Of a stretch of 64,000 nt of DNA, positions 49,831-58,037 are shown piece after piece. Location: positions 2,731,001 to 2,795,000 of the forward strand of contig NZ_HG916852.1 in the NCBI RefSeq assembly GCF_000577275.2, given 5' to 3'. Origin of the DNA: Rhizobium favelukesii (GTDB lineage: Bacteria > Pseudomonadota > Alphaproteobacteria > Rhizobiales > Rhizobiaceae). The translations under genes were made by a program, and so were the position numbers. The notes under the pieces were generated by a model, which ran no database searches, was not told the origin of the DNA, and worked only from the letters and a program-made list of their open reading frames with translations. Position 1 is the stretch's first letter, and each line of letters begins with the position of its first letter.

Positions 49831-50985
49831 ATGGTCCTTTACGAACTGATAGACTACGAAATCCTGCGCTTGATCTGGTGGCTGCTTCTCGGCGTACTCC
49901 TGATCGGCTTTGCCGCCACGGATGGCTTCGACCTCGGCGTCGGCACGTTGTTGCCTTTCGTCGCCAAGACGGATACCGAGCGCCGCGTCGCCATCAACAC
50001 GATCGGCCCTGTCTGGGAAGGAAACCAGGTCTGGCTGATCGTTGGCGGGGCCGCTACTTTCGCCGCCTGGCCGCCGCTTTATGCAGTGTCGTTCTCGGGC
50101 TTCTACCTCGCGATGTTCGCGATCCTGTTTGCGCTCATCCTGCGCCCGGTCGGCTTCAAGTATCGCTCCAAGCGCGAGAGTGCCCGCTGGCGCAACAACT
50201 GGGACTGGGCGCTGTTCGTCGGTGGTTTCGTACCGTCGCTGATCTTCGGCGTCGCCGTTGGCAACGTGCTGCAAGGCGTGCCGTTCCGCTTCGACCCGGC
50301 TGACATGCGCATCTTCTACGAGGGCTCGTTCTTTGGCCTTCTCAACCCTTACGCTCTGCTTTGTGGCCTGCTCTCGGTCGCCATGTTCGTCATGCACGGC
50401 GCTTCCTGGCTGGTCCTGAAAGCAAGCGGCACGGTCGCCGAACGGGCAAGACGCTATGGCAGCCTCGCCGCGCTCGCCGTCATAGTCCTTTTCGCACTCG
50501 GCGGCATCTTCCTGGCGCTTGGTGTGAGTGGCTACAGCATCACCAGCGAGATCAATCGGGCCGGCCCGTCGAACCCTCTGCTCAAGACGGCCACCCACGA
50601 TGGCTCCTGGCTGGCGAACTATGGCACCTACGCGTGGATGCTGATTGCGCCGGTCCTCGGCTTCCTCGGAGCAGCAGCCGCCTTCCTCGCCCTTCGGGCA
50701 AAATGGGAAGTCGCTACCCTGCTCTTCAGCAAGCTCTCGATCTTCGGCATCATCTCGACCGTCGGTCTCTCGATGTTTCCGTTCATCCTGCCCTCCTCAC
50801 TCGACCCGAGGTCGAGCCTGACGGTATGGGATGCCTCGTCGAGCCACATCACGCTGTTCGTCATGCTTGTCGTGTCGCTGATCTTCCTGCCGATAATCGT
50901 CGCCTACACCGCCTGGGTCTACAAAGTCCTCTGGGGCAAGGTCGATGAAGAGACCGTCAACGACAAGAGCGGCCACGCTTACTGA
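49831..50985 (+). CDS. cydB: Cytochrome bd ubiquinol oxidase subunit II
   Basis: 384 residues, about eight membrane helices: LRLIWWLLLGVLLIGFAATD with GFDLGVGTLLPFVAK, NTIGPVWEGNQVWLIVGGAA and FAAWPPLYAVSFSGFYLAMF are CydB signatures. It partners CydA in the inner membrane. The following CydX completes the complex. The spacing to cydX is 12 bp. Confidence 0.96.
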   Translation: MVLYELIDYEILRLIWWLLLGVLLIGFAATDGFDLGVGTLLPFVAKTDTERRVAINTIGPVWEGNQVWLIVGGAATFAAWPPLYAVSFSGFYLAMFAILFALILRPVGFKYRSKRESARWRNNWDWALFVGGFVPSLIFGVAVGNVLQGVPFRFDPADMRIFYEGSFFGLLNPYALLCGLLSVAMFVMHGASWLVLKASGTVAERARRYGSLAALAVIVLFALGGIFLALGVSGYSITSEINRAGPSNPLLKTATHDGSWLANYGTYAWMLIAPVLGFLGAAAAFLALRAKWEVATLLFSKLSIFGIISTVGLSMFPFILPSSLDPRSSLTVWDASSSHITLFVMLVVSLIFLPIIVAYTAWVYKVLWGKVDEETVNDKSGHAY

Positions 50986-50997
50986 AGGAGAAAGACG

Positions 50998-51108
50998 ATG
51001 TGGTATTTCGCATGGATCCTCGGCCTGCCGCTGGCCGCCGCCTTCGCCGTCCTCAACGCCATGTGGTATGAGCTGATGGACGACGAAGCCAAGAAGCGAA
51101 AGCAGTAG
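50998..51108 (+). CDS. cydX: Cytochrome bd oxidase small subunit CydX
   Basis: 36 residues, one membrane helix: MWYFAWILGLPLAAAFAVLN followed by AMWYELMDDE and a Lys-rich tail. This is the CydX/YbgT pattern (MWYFAWILG...). GAAGGAGA lies 7 bases upstream of the ATG. It stabilises the hemes of the bd oxidase. The gene is too short for usual ORF cut-offs but is certain from motif and position. Confidence 0.93.
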   Translation: MWYFAWILGLPLAAAFAVLNAMWYELMDDEAKKRKQ

Positions 51109-51136
51109 CGCTTAGGCGTCCTGTTTGAAACCAACG

Positions 51137-51171
51137 AAGGGACGGTCTGCGCAGGCGCTCGTCCCTTTTTT
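51137..51171 (+). terminator. Terminator of the cyd operon
   Basis: AAGGGACG and CGTCCCTT pair over 8 bp around a 15-base loop that itself can pair (GCGC), followed by TTTT. It lies 29 bp after the cydX stop. Confidence 0.8.
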
Positions 51172-51245
51172 GCCTGAGAGACGTCAGCTACGAAATTCTG
51201 ATGCTCACGAACTCAAAGATTAATAGCTCCGGCCAATAGCTGGGG

Positions 51246-51734
51246 CTAATAGCTGGCCTCGACGAAAATCCGGGCCAGAGCTTCGACGCCGGCCTGATCC
51301 TCGGCCTCGAAGCGCGACGCGGTCGGGCTGTCCAGATCGATGACGCCAAGGATTTTACCGTTGTGTTGAAGCGGCACCACGAGTTCCGAACGCGAGGCGG
51401 CGTCACAGGCGATATGCCCGGGAAACGCATATACGTCCTCGACGAGGATCGAAGTCCCCTTTTCCACAGCCGTACCGCAGACCCCGCGGCCCACTGCGAT
51501 TCGAACGCACGCGGCCTTGCCCTGGAATGGTCCAAGAACCAGCTCCTTGTCCGATTTCAGGAAGTAGAAGCCCGCCCAGTTCAGATCCGGCATCATTTCG
51601 AACATCAGAGCCGATGTATTCGCGGCATTGGCGATCGTATCGCTTTCGCCATGCAGCAGCCCCTTCAGCTGCTGGCAAAGCTCTTTGTAGAAATCGGCCT
51701 TGTTGGCGGAATTTATGGTCGCGGCCTGAAACAT
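51246..51734 (-). CDS. GAF-domain free methionine-(R)-sulfoxide reductase
   Basis: 162 residues from ATG 51734. The three redox cysteines of fRMsr are at C76, C86 and C110, in GKAACVRIAVGRGVCGTA and GHIACDAASRSELVVPL. The GAF fold covers the whole length (LNWAGFYFLKSDKELVLGPF, GVIDLDSPTASRFEAEDQAG). It reduces free methionine-R-sulfoxide with thioredoxin. The start is uncertain; a 23-residue extension to 51803 is possible. Confidence 0.85.
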   Translation of the reverse strand: MFQAATINSANKADFYKELCQQLKGLLHGESDTIANAANTSALMFEMMPDLNWAGFYFLKSDKELVLGPFQGKAACVRIAVGRGVCGTAVEKGTSILVEDVYAFPGHIACDAASRSELVVPLQHNGKILGVIDLDSPTASRFEAEDQAGVEALARIFVEASY

Positions 51735-52112
51735 ATCCGTTATCGCTTCCGTTTGCGTGGTGAGCGTCGATATAGGGGCACGCATCCCGATTGCCAAACG
51801 CAATCGTGAGGAGCAGGATGGACCATCATGTCACTAGATGGCGATAGTGATCAGCAACCATCTTGTCGGTCGATGATCCGACTCTATGTAGTGCCCTGTC
51901 GCGACCTATTGCGGGTCGCGAGTTAAATCGGCCGGCAGCTGCGGTTTGCGCGCACGGCGATATCGGGCGACGGTCAGGTAAAACGCAGCCGCCCCTCATT
52001 GTTAGGGCATTCCGACGAGCGCAGCAGCTATCTCGGCAGGGCTGCGCAAGAAGTCATGAAGCCGCTTCGGCTGGGCAGATTGATCCATTGATTTCAAGCA
52101 GAGGTAAGGACG
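51735..52112. other. Intergenic region
   Basis: 378 bp (309 if the upstream gene starts at 51803) between divergent small genes; I see no gene, repeat or convincing operator in it. Confidence 0.4.
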
Positions 52113-52373
52113 ATGACACCGGAAGACAGACGGGCGGTCTTTAGCCACCGCCAGATAGCGGCAATCATTGAAGGCATCATGCAGGAAGACGGCACCGAGG
52201 AGCCGATCACGGGAAAATCGCTTGGCGAGGCGATCCTCTTCGTATCGGAAGAAGCGGCGACCAGCGCATCCAGCGCCCATGTCATTTACGGCGAGAACGG
52301 CTCGCTTAGCTATACCGATTGCCTGAGCGTTTACCGCGACTACGGCGTGGCTCTTCGCCAGACGCCGAATTGA
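52113..52373 (+). CDS. Small hypothetical protein
   Basis: 86 residues, start with GAGGTAAGGACG upstream. Acidic, helix-rich beginning (EDRRAVFSHRQIAAIIEGIM), then strands. No signal peptide or known domain. Typical size and style of rhizobial conserved orphan genes. It precedes the NUDIX gene by 62 bp on the same strand. Confidence 0.55.
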   Translation: MTPEDRRAVFSHRQIAAIIEGIMQEDGTEEPITGKSLGEAILFVSEEAATSASSAHVIYGENGSLSYTDCLSVYRDYGVALRQTPN

Positions 52374-52435
52374 GACAGAGCGCTGGGCGGGCCGCGCCCA
52401 GCGCTCTTCCCCGTAAGCAGAAGGATGCAGTCGAT

Positions 52436-52921
52436 ATGGCGAAGCGAAGTGCAGGCCTGCTGATTTACCGCCTCCATGATGGTGGCTACGAGGTCCTCCT
52501 GGTTCACCCGGGGGGGCCTTACTGGGCAAAGAAGGACATCGGCGCCTGGTCGATCCCCAAGGGCCTCGTCGACGAGGACGAAGATGAACTTGATGCGGCA
52601 AGACGTGAAGCCCGCGAAGAGCTGGGCGTCGACGTCGAAGGAAGCTTTCACCATCTCGGGGAGTACAAGCAACCCGGTGGCAAGATCGTTGCTGCCTGGG
52701 CGGTCGAGGCCGACATCGATCTCAAAGCAACTGCCAGCAATCGCTTCCAGATGGAGTGGCCGCCGCGCTCCGGCGTGATGGTTGAATTTCCCGAAGTGGA
52801 TCGGGCCGAATGGTTCACGCTGGCGGATGCGGAGCGAAAGATCCTGAAAGGTCAGCACCCCCTGCTCGTGGATTTCCGTCGACGGCGGTCGCAAAGTCCC
52901 CTGGAGGCATATGCGAGCTGA
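52436..52921 (+). CDS. NUDIX hydrolase
   Basis: 161 residues from ATG 52436. The Nudix box is GLVDEDEDELDAARREAREE with LG, matching G-x5-E-x7-REUxEE. The N-terminal SAGLLIYRLHDGGYEVLLVH and the PYWAKKDIGAWSIPKG segment just before the box are typical of a subfamily of small NTP/diphosphate hydrolases. It hydrolyses nucleoside diphosphates linked to X; substrate unknown. Confidence 0.9.
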   Translation: MAKRSAGLLIYRLHDGGYEVLLVHPGGPYWAKKDIGAWSIPKGLVDEDEDELDAARREAREELGVDVEGSFHHLGEYKQPGGKIVAAWAVEADIDLKATASNRFQMEWPPRSGVMVEFPEVDRAEWFTLADAERKILKGQHPLLVDFRRRRSQSPLEAYAS

Positions 52922-53038
52922 TCAATGATGACAGCCGGGCTTGCGATTGTGCATAGCAGCTATTCGCAATCAGCTCTCGCGTTGCCGTCGGCGGTCCGTA
53001 AGAGTTCAAAACACTCTCCTGCGGACGAATCTAGAAAC

Positions 53039-54025
53039 ATGACAGCCCATTCTTCGCCGCTGCGCGGTGTTCTCGTCGCGTTCGGCGCCTATGCCGTATT
53101 TGCCTTCAGCGATGCATCGATCAAGATATTGCACGGCGGCGTGCCGGCCTATCAGATCGCCTTCATCGGTGCACTGTTCGGCTGCGCAGCACTGCCCTTC
53201 ATCAAGGGCAGAGATGACACCTGGGTCGATATCGTCAGAAGCACGAACCGCACCCTTTGGCTGCTGAGGTTCGCCTGCGGCGCCATAGGAGCAATCGCTT
53301 CGATCATCACGTTCACAAAGCTGCCGATGGCTGAGGCCTTCTGTCTGCTGTTCCTTCTGCCGTCGTTCGTGACCATTCTGTCGGTCATCTTTCTCGGGGA
53401 AGACGTACGCTGGCAGCGCTGGGCCGCCGTCATCGTCGGCTTCGTCGGCGTTCTGGTCGTGCTCCGTCCGGGCTTCCGCGAGTTGTCGGTCGGTCATCTT
53501 GCGGCGGCGATCGGCGGCCTGGCTGCAGCAATCTCGATCGTCATCATGCGAAAGATGGGGCCGGCCGAAAAGCGCCTGTCGCTGTACGGCGCAGCCTTGC
53601 TCGGCACGCTCGCCGTCAGTGGCATCCTGATGCTGTCGGAGGTGGTTGTTCCAACCCCGCGCCAGTGGCTCTTCATCGCAAGCTATGGCCTGCTTGGCGC
53701 GGCCGGTAACGTGCTGCTGATGACAGCCGCCCGGCTCGCACCGGCAAGCCTGGTCGCCCCTCCGCAGTACAGCCAGATGTTGTGGGCGATCGCATTCGGA
53801 TATCTGATCTTCGACGACACCATCGACCTTCCGATGGCTGCCGGCATCGTTCTCATTATCTGCTCGGGCTTGCTGACGCTGGCCCGTGAAAAGAAGCGTG
53901 GTACGCCGCTGCCGCGAGCCGTCGTTTCGGCTGACAGCCAGGCGCCGCTTGCAACATCGACCGACGAGACCGGCGACGTGGAGCGACCAGCTCAAACGGC
54001 CTTACACGCGATTTCTCAAGCCTAA
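53039..54025 (+). CDS. EamA-family (DMT) transporter
   Basis: 328 residues, ten hydrophobic helices in two EamA halves: VLVAFGAYAVFAFSDASIKI and FRELSVGHLAAAIGGLAAAI. It transports metabolites across the inner membrane; substrate unknown. The ATG at 53039 was chosen over the upstream frame to 52925 because the first helix starts 10 residues later. A strong terminator follows. Confidence 0.85.
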   Translation: MTAHSSPLRGVLVAFGAYAVFAFSDASIKILHGGVPAYQIAFIGALFGCAALPFIKGRDDTWVDIVRSTNRTLWLLRFACGAIGAIASIITFTKLPMAEAFCLLFLLPSFVTILSVIFLGEDVRWQRWAAVIVGFVGVLVVLRPGFRELSVGHLAAAIGGLAAAISIVIMRKMGPAEKRLSLYGAALLGTLAVSGILMLSEVVVPTPRQWLFIASYGLLGAAGNVLLMTAARLAPASLVAPPQYSQMLWAIAFGYLIFDDTIDLPMAAGIVLIICSGLLTLAREKKRGTPLPRAVVSADSQAPLATSTDETGDVERPAQTALHAISQA

Positions 54026-54030
54026 AAAAA

Positions 54031-54065
54031 CGCCTTTGCCGAGGTCGAATGACGTTGGCAAAGGC
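54031..54065 (+). terminator. Terminator after the EamA gene
   Basis: CGCCTTTGCC and GGCAAAGGCG form a perfect 10-bp stem with a 15-base loop, preceded by seven A (T on the other strand) and followed by GTCTTCT, so it can serve both directions. Confidence 0.75.
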
Positions 54066-54102
54066 GGTCTTCTATGTTTTCAGGGTCTGGTGATCGGGAC
54101 CG

Positions 54103-54453
54103 TTAGCGGCGCAGGACCGGGCAGCCGCGGATATTGCCGAAGCTGATTTCATCGGCGCCACGGCGCGTCCAGCCCTCGACGATCACGCGGCGGGGCGTGA
54201 CGTCGACCACGCGGGTACGACGAAAACCGTAGTCGCGCGCGATATCTTCTGCGAGCCGAGGGTCGCAGCCACGCTGACGCCGCTGCGGGCGATCATAGTC
54301 AGGCGGTGGCGGGCGGTAGTAACCGGGAGGCGGTGGCGGGCGACCATTGCCAATGTAGACGTCTACCTGAGCGGATGCCGGTGCAGCTGCCCCGGCAACA
54401 GTGCCGGCGGCGAGCAGCGTCGCAAGGCCCGCCTTGGCCAGAAATTGCATCAT
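54103..54453 (-). CDS. Small secreted protein, paralogue of 54624
   Basis: 116 residues with a signal peptide (AKAGLATLLAAGTVAGAAAP, cleavage near ASA). A Pro/Tyr-rich linker follows (GRPPPPPGYYRPPPPDYDRP), then a Cys-containing C-terminal domain: RRTRVVDVTPRRVIVEGWTR and FGNIRGCPVLRR. The last 30 residues match the neighbouring gene closely. GAAAGTT is upstream. Family unnamed; seen as small periplasmic proteins in rhizobia. Confidence 0.65.
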   Translation of the reverse strand: MMQFLAKAGLATLLAAGTVAGAAAPASAQVDVYIGNGRPPPPPGYYRPPPPDYDRPQRRQRGCDPRLAEDIARDYGFRRTRVVDVTPRRVIVEGWTRRGADEISFGNIRGCPVLRR

Positions 54454-54623
54454 CGAAAGTTCTCCATCGGGGTGCGGCAGGGCCCTTCCCCATTCGATAC
54501 ACTCTTACCGGCAAGGTCAGGTCCAACCTTTCCGGATCTGCGCATTCATATGCGATTCGCACAAAGCAGGGTGAAAATGGCGTGGCCAAGGCAAGCTGAC
54601 GGCGCATTTGTGGATGACGCCAA

Positions 54624-54926
54624 TCAGCGGCGGATCAAGGGGCAGCCGCGAACGTTGGCGAAAACCATCCGGTCCCAGCCCCGATAATTGCGGCCGGAAA
54701 CGACCACACGCCGGCCCGTGACGGTCGTGACGCGCGCGTAACGCAGACCTGTCCAACGTGCCTTCTGGACAGCTTGTACGGGCGAGCAGGCATACACGGG
54801 ACGGTATTGGACATCGACAACTGGCGCACGTCCCCATTCCGAAGCCGAGGCGGTCGGTGCGCCGAACGGAACCGAGGCCAATGCGATAATGGCGGCAAAC
54901 GAAGCCTTGGCGATGAAATGGGTCAT
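54624..54926 (-). CDS. Small secreted protein, paralogue of 54103
   Basis: 100 residues from ATG 54926 with a signal peptide (MTHFIAKASFAAIIALASVP, cleavage after ASA). The C-terminus RRVVVSGRNYRGWDRMVFAN followed by VRGCPLIRR aligns with RRVIVEGWTRRG...GNIRGCPVLRR of the neighbour. The N-terminal part has a second Cys (YACSPVQAV) possibly forming a disulfide with the C-terminal one. Function unknown. An in-frame extension to 54962 is possible. Confidence 0.65.
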   Translation of the reverse strand: MTHFIAKASFAAIIALASVPFGAPTASASEWGRAPVVDVQYRPVYACSPVQAVQKARWTGLRYARVTTVTGRRVVVSGRNYRGWDRMVFANVRGCPLIRR

Positions 54927-55028
54927 GATACGAACCTCTGAACCGTCGCTTACATCTCCCATTCGGGATCATGGCGACGATAACCCACTGAAAATGAATG
55001 ATCTTCGAACCGACCGTTCAGTTCCGGT

Positions 55029-55451
55029 TCAGCCACCGAGATGCAGCACGATCTCACGCCGATGCGGCCGGTCGCGGTGTTCGAACAGGTAAATCCCCTG
55101 CCACGTGCCGAGCGCAAGGCGTCCCCCGACAACCGGAATGCCGATGGAAACCTGCGTCAACGCAGCCTTGATATGCGCCGGCATATCGTCCGGTCCCTCG
55201 GTCGTATGAACGATCCAGCCCATCGAGGGATCGGACGCGGGAGGCACCAGTCGGCGAAAGAATGCATCGAGATCGGTGCGGACGTCCGGGTCGGCGTTTT
55301 CTTGAATAAGCAGTGAGCATGAGGTGTGGCGCACGAAAACGGTCAGCAGCCCCTCGGCCGCGCCATTGGTGCGAACGAAGGATGCTGCCTCCGCCGTAAC
55401 CTCGTAAAGGCCCTGGCCCCTGGTGGAAACGCTGATGATCTTCTGGGGCAT
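55029..55451 (-). CDS. YjbQ-family protein (UPF0047)
   Basis: 140 residues over the full family length: LLTVFVRHTSCSLLIQENAD, GWIVHTTEGPDDMPAHIKAA, GTWQGIYLFEHRD. The histidines in HTSCSL, GPDDMPAH and EHRD form the conserved site. YjbQ relatives have been linked to thiamine phosphate synthesis as a secondary activity; the physiological role is unsettled. Confidence 0.9.
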   Translation of the reverse strand: MPQKIISVSTRGQGLYEVTAEAASFVRTNGAAEGLLTVFVRHTSCSLLIQENADPDVRTDLDAFFRRLVPPASDPSMGWIVHTTEGPDDMPAHIKAALTQVSIGIPVVGGRLALGTWQGIYLFEHRDRPHRREIVLHLGG

Positions 55452-55529
55452 GGCGCCGGTTCCGCTAAGCGTCTCTTTTACCAGACGTGGCGTTGAGCTG
55501 CCCGCATGTCAATGCAGCTTCCTCGCTGC

Positions 55530-55883
55530 TCAAAGCTGCAGAAAGGGAACGAACCCACCGAAAATCATCCGCTTGCCATCGAAGATCGACTTCCACTCGT
55601 CGCCTTGAAGACGAGGGTCTGCCATCACCTTCACCATGATGTCATCGCGCTCCTGGCGTGAGCCATAAACGATCCAGGAAAAAACCACGACTTCGTCGTC
55701 GGCAGCCTGCACGGCGCGCGGAAACGAGGTCAGTTCCCCATACGGCACGTCGTCGGCGATGCATTCCACATACTCTTTCGCACCGTAAGACTTCCAGATC
55801 GCACCTGTGGTCGCCGAAAAGGCCTTGTACGCCTCCATGTTCTTCTGCGGCACAGCCACGACGAACCCATCGACATAGGACAT
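55530..55883 (-). CDS. DUF1428 family protein
   Basis: 117 residues from ATG 55883 with a TTTTGCG-GGGAGAAAA leader. MSYVDGFVVAVPQKNMEAYK at the start and KRMIFGGFVPF at the end are the DUF1428 pattern (YbaA-like). The fold is a dimeric alpha-beta barrel; function unknown. It is divergent from the VOC gene. Confidence 0.88.
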   Translation of the reverse strand: MSYVDGFVVAVPQKNMEAYKAFSATTGAIWKSYGAKEYVECIADDVPYGELTSFPRAVQAADDEVVVFSWIVYGSRQERDDIMVKVMADPRLQGDEWKSIFDGKRMIFGGFVPFLQL

Positions 55884-56090
55884 GGTTTTCTCCCTTTTGC
55901 GTTGTAGCACGTCCAAGGACGAACGGAGTTGGCTTGGACCGACAGCCCTCTTCAAATTAAGATTAGGCAGGATCGGCGATAGGCAAGAGACTTGCCGCGA
56001 ACTTCCAATCGGGAATAATTCGCTGACCGTTGTCGGCACTCCTCCTCTTTCGGCGTCCTTGCCACAGATGAAGCGCCAGGAGGACAACCG

Positions 56091-56543
56091 ATGCAGAAGA
56101 TCACGCCTTGCCTTTGGTTCGATAACCAGCTCGACGACGCCATCAGCTTTTATAGGACGATATTCAAGAACGCCGGGGACCCGCAGGTGAAGCGAGGCCC
56201 GGATGGAAAGGCATTTGCCGCGACGTTCAACCTGGAAGGCCAGCAGTTCATGGGCCTGAACGGCGGCCCTCAGTTCAAGTTCAGTGAGGCCGTCTCATTC
56301 TTCGTTCGTTGCAAGGATCAGGCAGAGGTCGACTATTACTGGGAACGGTTGCTCGATGGCGGCAAGCCGCAGCAATGCGGCTGGCTGAAGGACCGGTTCG
56401 GCGTCTCCTGGCAGATCATACCCGACGCGCTGATGCGCTATCTCAACGATCCGGACGCAGAAAAGGCCATGCGTGCGCAGGCTGCGATGATGCAGATGGT
56501 GAAGATCGATATAGCGGCGCTCGACGAAGCCTACGCAGGCTGA
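56091..56543 (+). CDS. VOC-superfamily (PhnB-like) protein
   Basis: 150 residues: ITPCLWFDNQLDDAISFYRT, FNLEGQQFMGLNGGP and DRFGVSWQIIPDALMRYLND are signatures of the 3-demethylubiquinone methyltransferase-like/PhnB branch of VOC. The two paired beta-alpha units are present. Substrate unknown. Its last 13 bases overlap the 3' end of the LysR gene on the opposite strand. Confidence 0.85.
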   Translation: MQKITPCLWFDNQLDDAISFYRTIFKNAGDPQVKRGPDGKAFAATFNLEGQQFMGLNGGPQFKFSEAVSFFVRCKDQAEVDYYWERLLDGGKPQQCGWLKDRFGVSWQIIPDALMRYLNDPDAEKAMRAQAAMMQMVKIDIAALDEAYAG

Positions 56544-57550
56544 GCGCTGGACATCTCGACAAGCCGGGTCTGATCCTTCGCCTGTGCCTGTGTCTCGGCC
56601 TCCTGGCATTGCGTGGTGAGGCGCAGGCTTCGGAACCGCTCGACGAGAAAATCGACGAGCGCGCGAACGGCTGTCGGCAGTCCCCGGGTTGCGGTGAAGA
56701 CCAGGTAGATCGTCGCCTGGGACATCTGGTGATTGGGCAGAAGGCGCACGAGCCTGCCATCGCGAATTCCCTCGGCGCAGATATGGTCGGGCAGAAGCCC
56801 GACCCCTATCCCGGCGTATATCGCTTCCAGCACGGCCGCGACGCTGCGGCAGCTCATGCGCGGCTTGTGCTGATGCCGGTATCGGGTGCCATCGGGTCCA
56901 GTGAACTCCCAGACATCCCAGTCCTGCCACTCCGTCAGCGGCCCGGCAAAAGACACCGTCGGAGCGTCGGCGAGGCATTCGACGCCTTCGATCGACGGCA
57001 GTGAACGCGCAACTTTCTGGTTCGCCACAAGGATCAGATCCACCTTGCTGAGCACACGCATCGTCAGTTCGGAATCCGTCTCTTCGGCCAATTGCGCGCG
57101 AACCGCGAGATCGAGGCGCTCGTTGATGATGTCGACCCGTCGATCCGTACTGAGTATCTGCAGCTGAACCTTGGGGTAACGGTTGAGAAACTCCGGGATC
57201 ATTGCGCCAAGCGAGCCATCCAGCAAACCGTGAGGCACGCTTATACGAATCTGCCCCTGCGGTTCACCGGTCGCATCGTTGATGGCCTTGGCGGCGCGAT
57301 CTGCCTCGCGCAGCATGTTTTCGCAGTGATTGTAGAAGGCACGTCCGATGTCCGTCACGCGGAATCGATTGACCGTCCGCTCCAGTAGCCTGACGCCTAG
57401 TCTTGCCTCCAGTGCTGTTATGTGCCGGCTGAGCTTCGATTTCGGCATGTTCAGCACCCGCCCGGCGGCGGAAAAGCCATTGTGACGGACGACGGCGGCA
57501 AAATAGACGAAATCGTTCAGATCCTGGAAAACACCCTCTGCGTTCAGCAT
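56531..57550 (-). CDS. LysR-family transcriptional regulator
   Basis: 339 residues from ATG 57550 (AAAGGGG 7 bases upstream). The HTH is FVYFAAVVRHNGFSAAGRVL and NMPKSKLSRHITALEARLGV; the effector domain follows (GQIRISVPHGLLDGSLGAMI). Its own promoter region holds a cluster of GGAAC/GTTCC palindromes, typical of autoregulation. No divergent metabolic gene is adjacent apart from the porin 490 bp away, so the target is unclear. Confidence 0.88.
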   Translation of the reverse strand: MLNAEGVFQDLNDFVYFAAVVRHNGFSAAGRVLNMPKSKLSRHITALEARLGVRLLERTVNRFRVTDIGRAFYNHCENMLREADRAAKAINDATGEPQGQIRISVPHGLLDGSLGAMIPEFLNRYPKVQLQILSTDRRVDIINERLDLAVRAQLAEETDSELTMRVLSKVDLILVANQKVARSLPSIEGVECLADAPTVSFAGPLTEWQDWDVWEFTGPDGTRYRHQHKPRMSCRSVAAVLEAIYAGIGVGLLPDHICAEGIRDGRLVRLLPNHQMSQATIYLVFTATRGLPTAVRALVDFLVERFRSLRLTTQCQEAETQAQAKDQTRLVEMSSAQPA

Positions 57551-58037
57551 CGGGGCACCCCTTTCAGTCAGCTCGATAGGCCTGCGATCGTTATCGCTTA
57601 CCGCTACTAAGGGGTGATGCCAACCGCATGGAACGAGAATTCGTTCCAAATTTGGAACACTGCGTTCCAATCCGTGCCCTTCAATTTGGCCTTTGGCGGG
57701 ACTACTTGCGGTGCGATTTCCTTTGGCGCCGTTGCGATGATGGCGTTAGACGCGCTCCTACGAGCCCGCCGAGAACAGCATGACGATGGCGATGCGCCGT
57801 ACAGCTGCGACGCTGCGGAATCGCGAGCTTAAGCGTTTGATATTGTTACAAAAAAGCAACAGAAACCATCAAAGAACCGTCGCAAACCGGGATTTCGTTA
57901 CAGGCAGAATTGATAGATTTAATCAAGGATGAAATTAAGGCTTCAGCGGTTCGCTGATCCGCCAGCCGAAAGGCAAACTACCGGAACGGCCCCATCTCCC
58001 CTGGCGGCGGTTCAATCGAAAAGGAAATGGATTTCAA
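57551..58037. other. Promoter region between lysR and the porin gene
   Basis: 487 bp without a gene. The left part holds the palindrome cluster described separately. The right part before the porin (57840-58037) is AT-rich and should hold the strong porin promoter, with TTGTTACAAAAAAGCAAC near 57845. Confidence 0.5.
57630..57668. promoter_or_regulatory. Cluster of GGAAC/GTTCC palindromes
   Basis: GTTCCAAATTTGGAAC at 57643-57658 is a perfect 16-bp palindrome. A GGAACG at 57630 and another GTTCC near 57664 extend it on both sides, so four half-sites alternate in orientation. It lies about 90 bp upstream of the LysR start and may be its operator. Confidence 0.6.

Noticed and set aside
57614..57832. 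Open frame in the lysR-porin promoter region
   Set aside because: It crosses the palindrome cluster, has no motif and no ribosome site.
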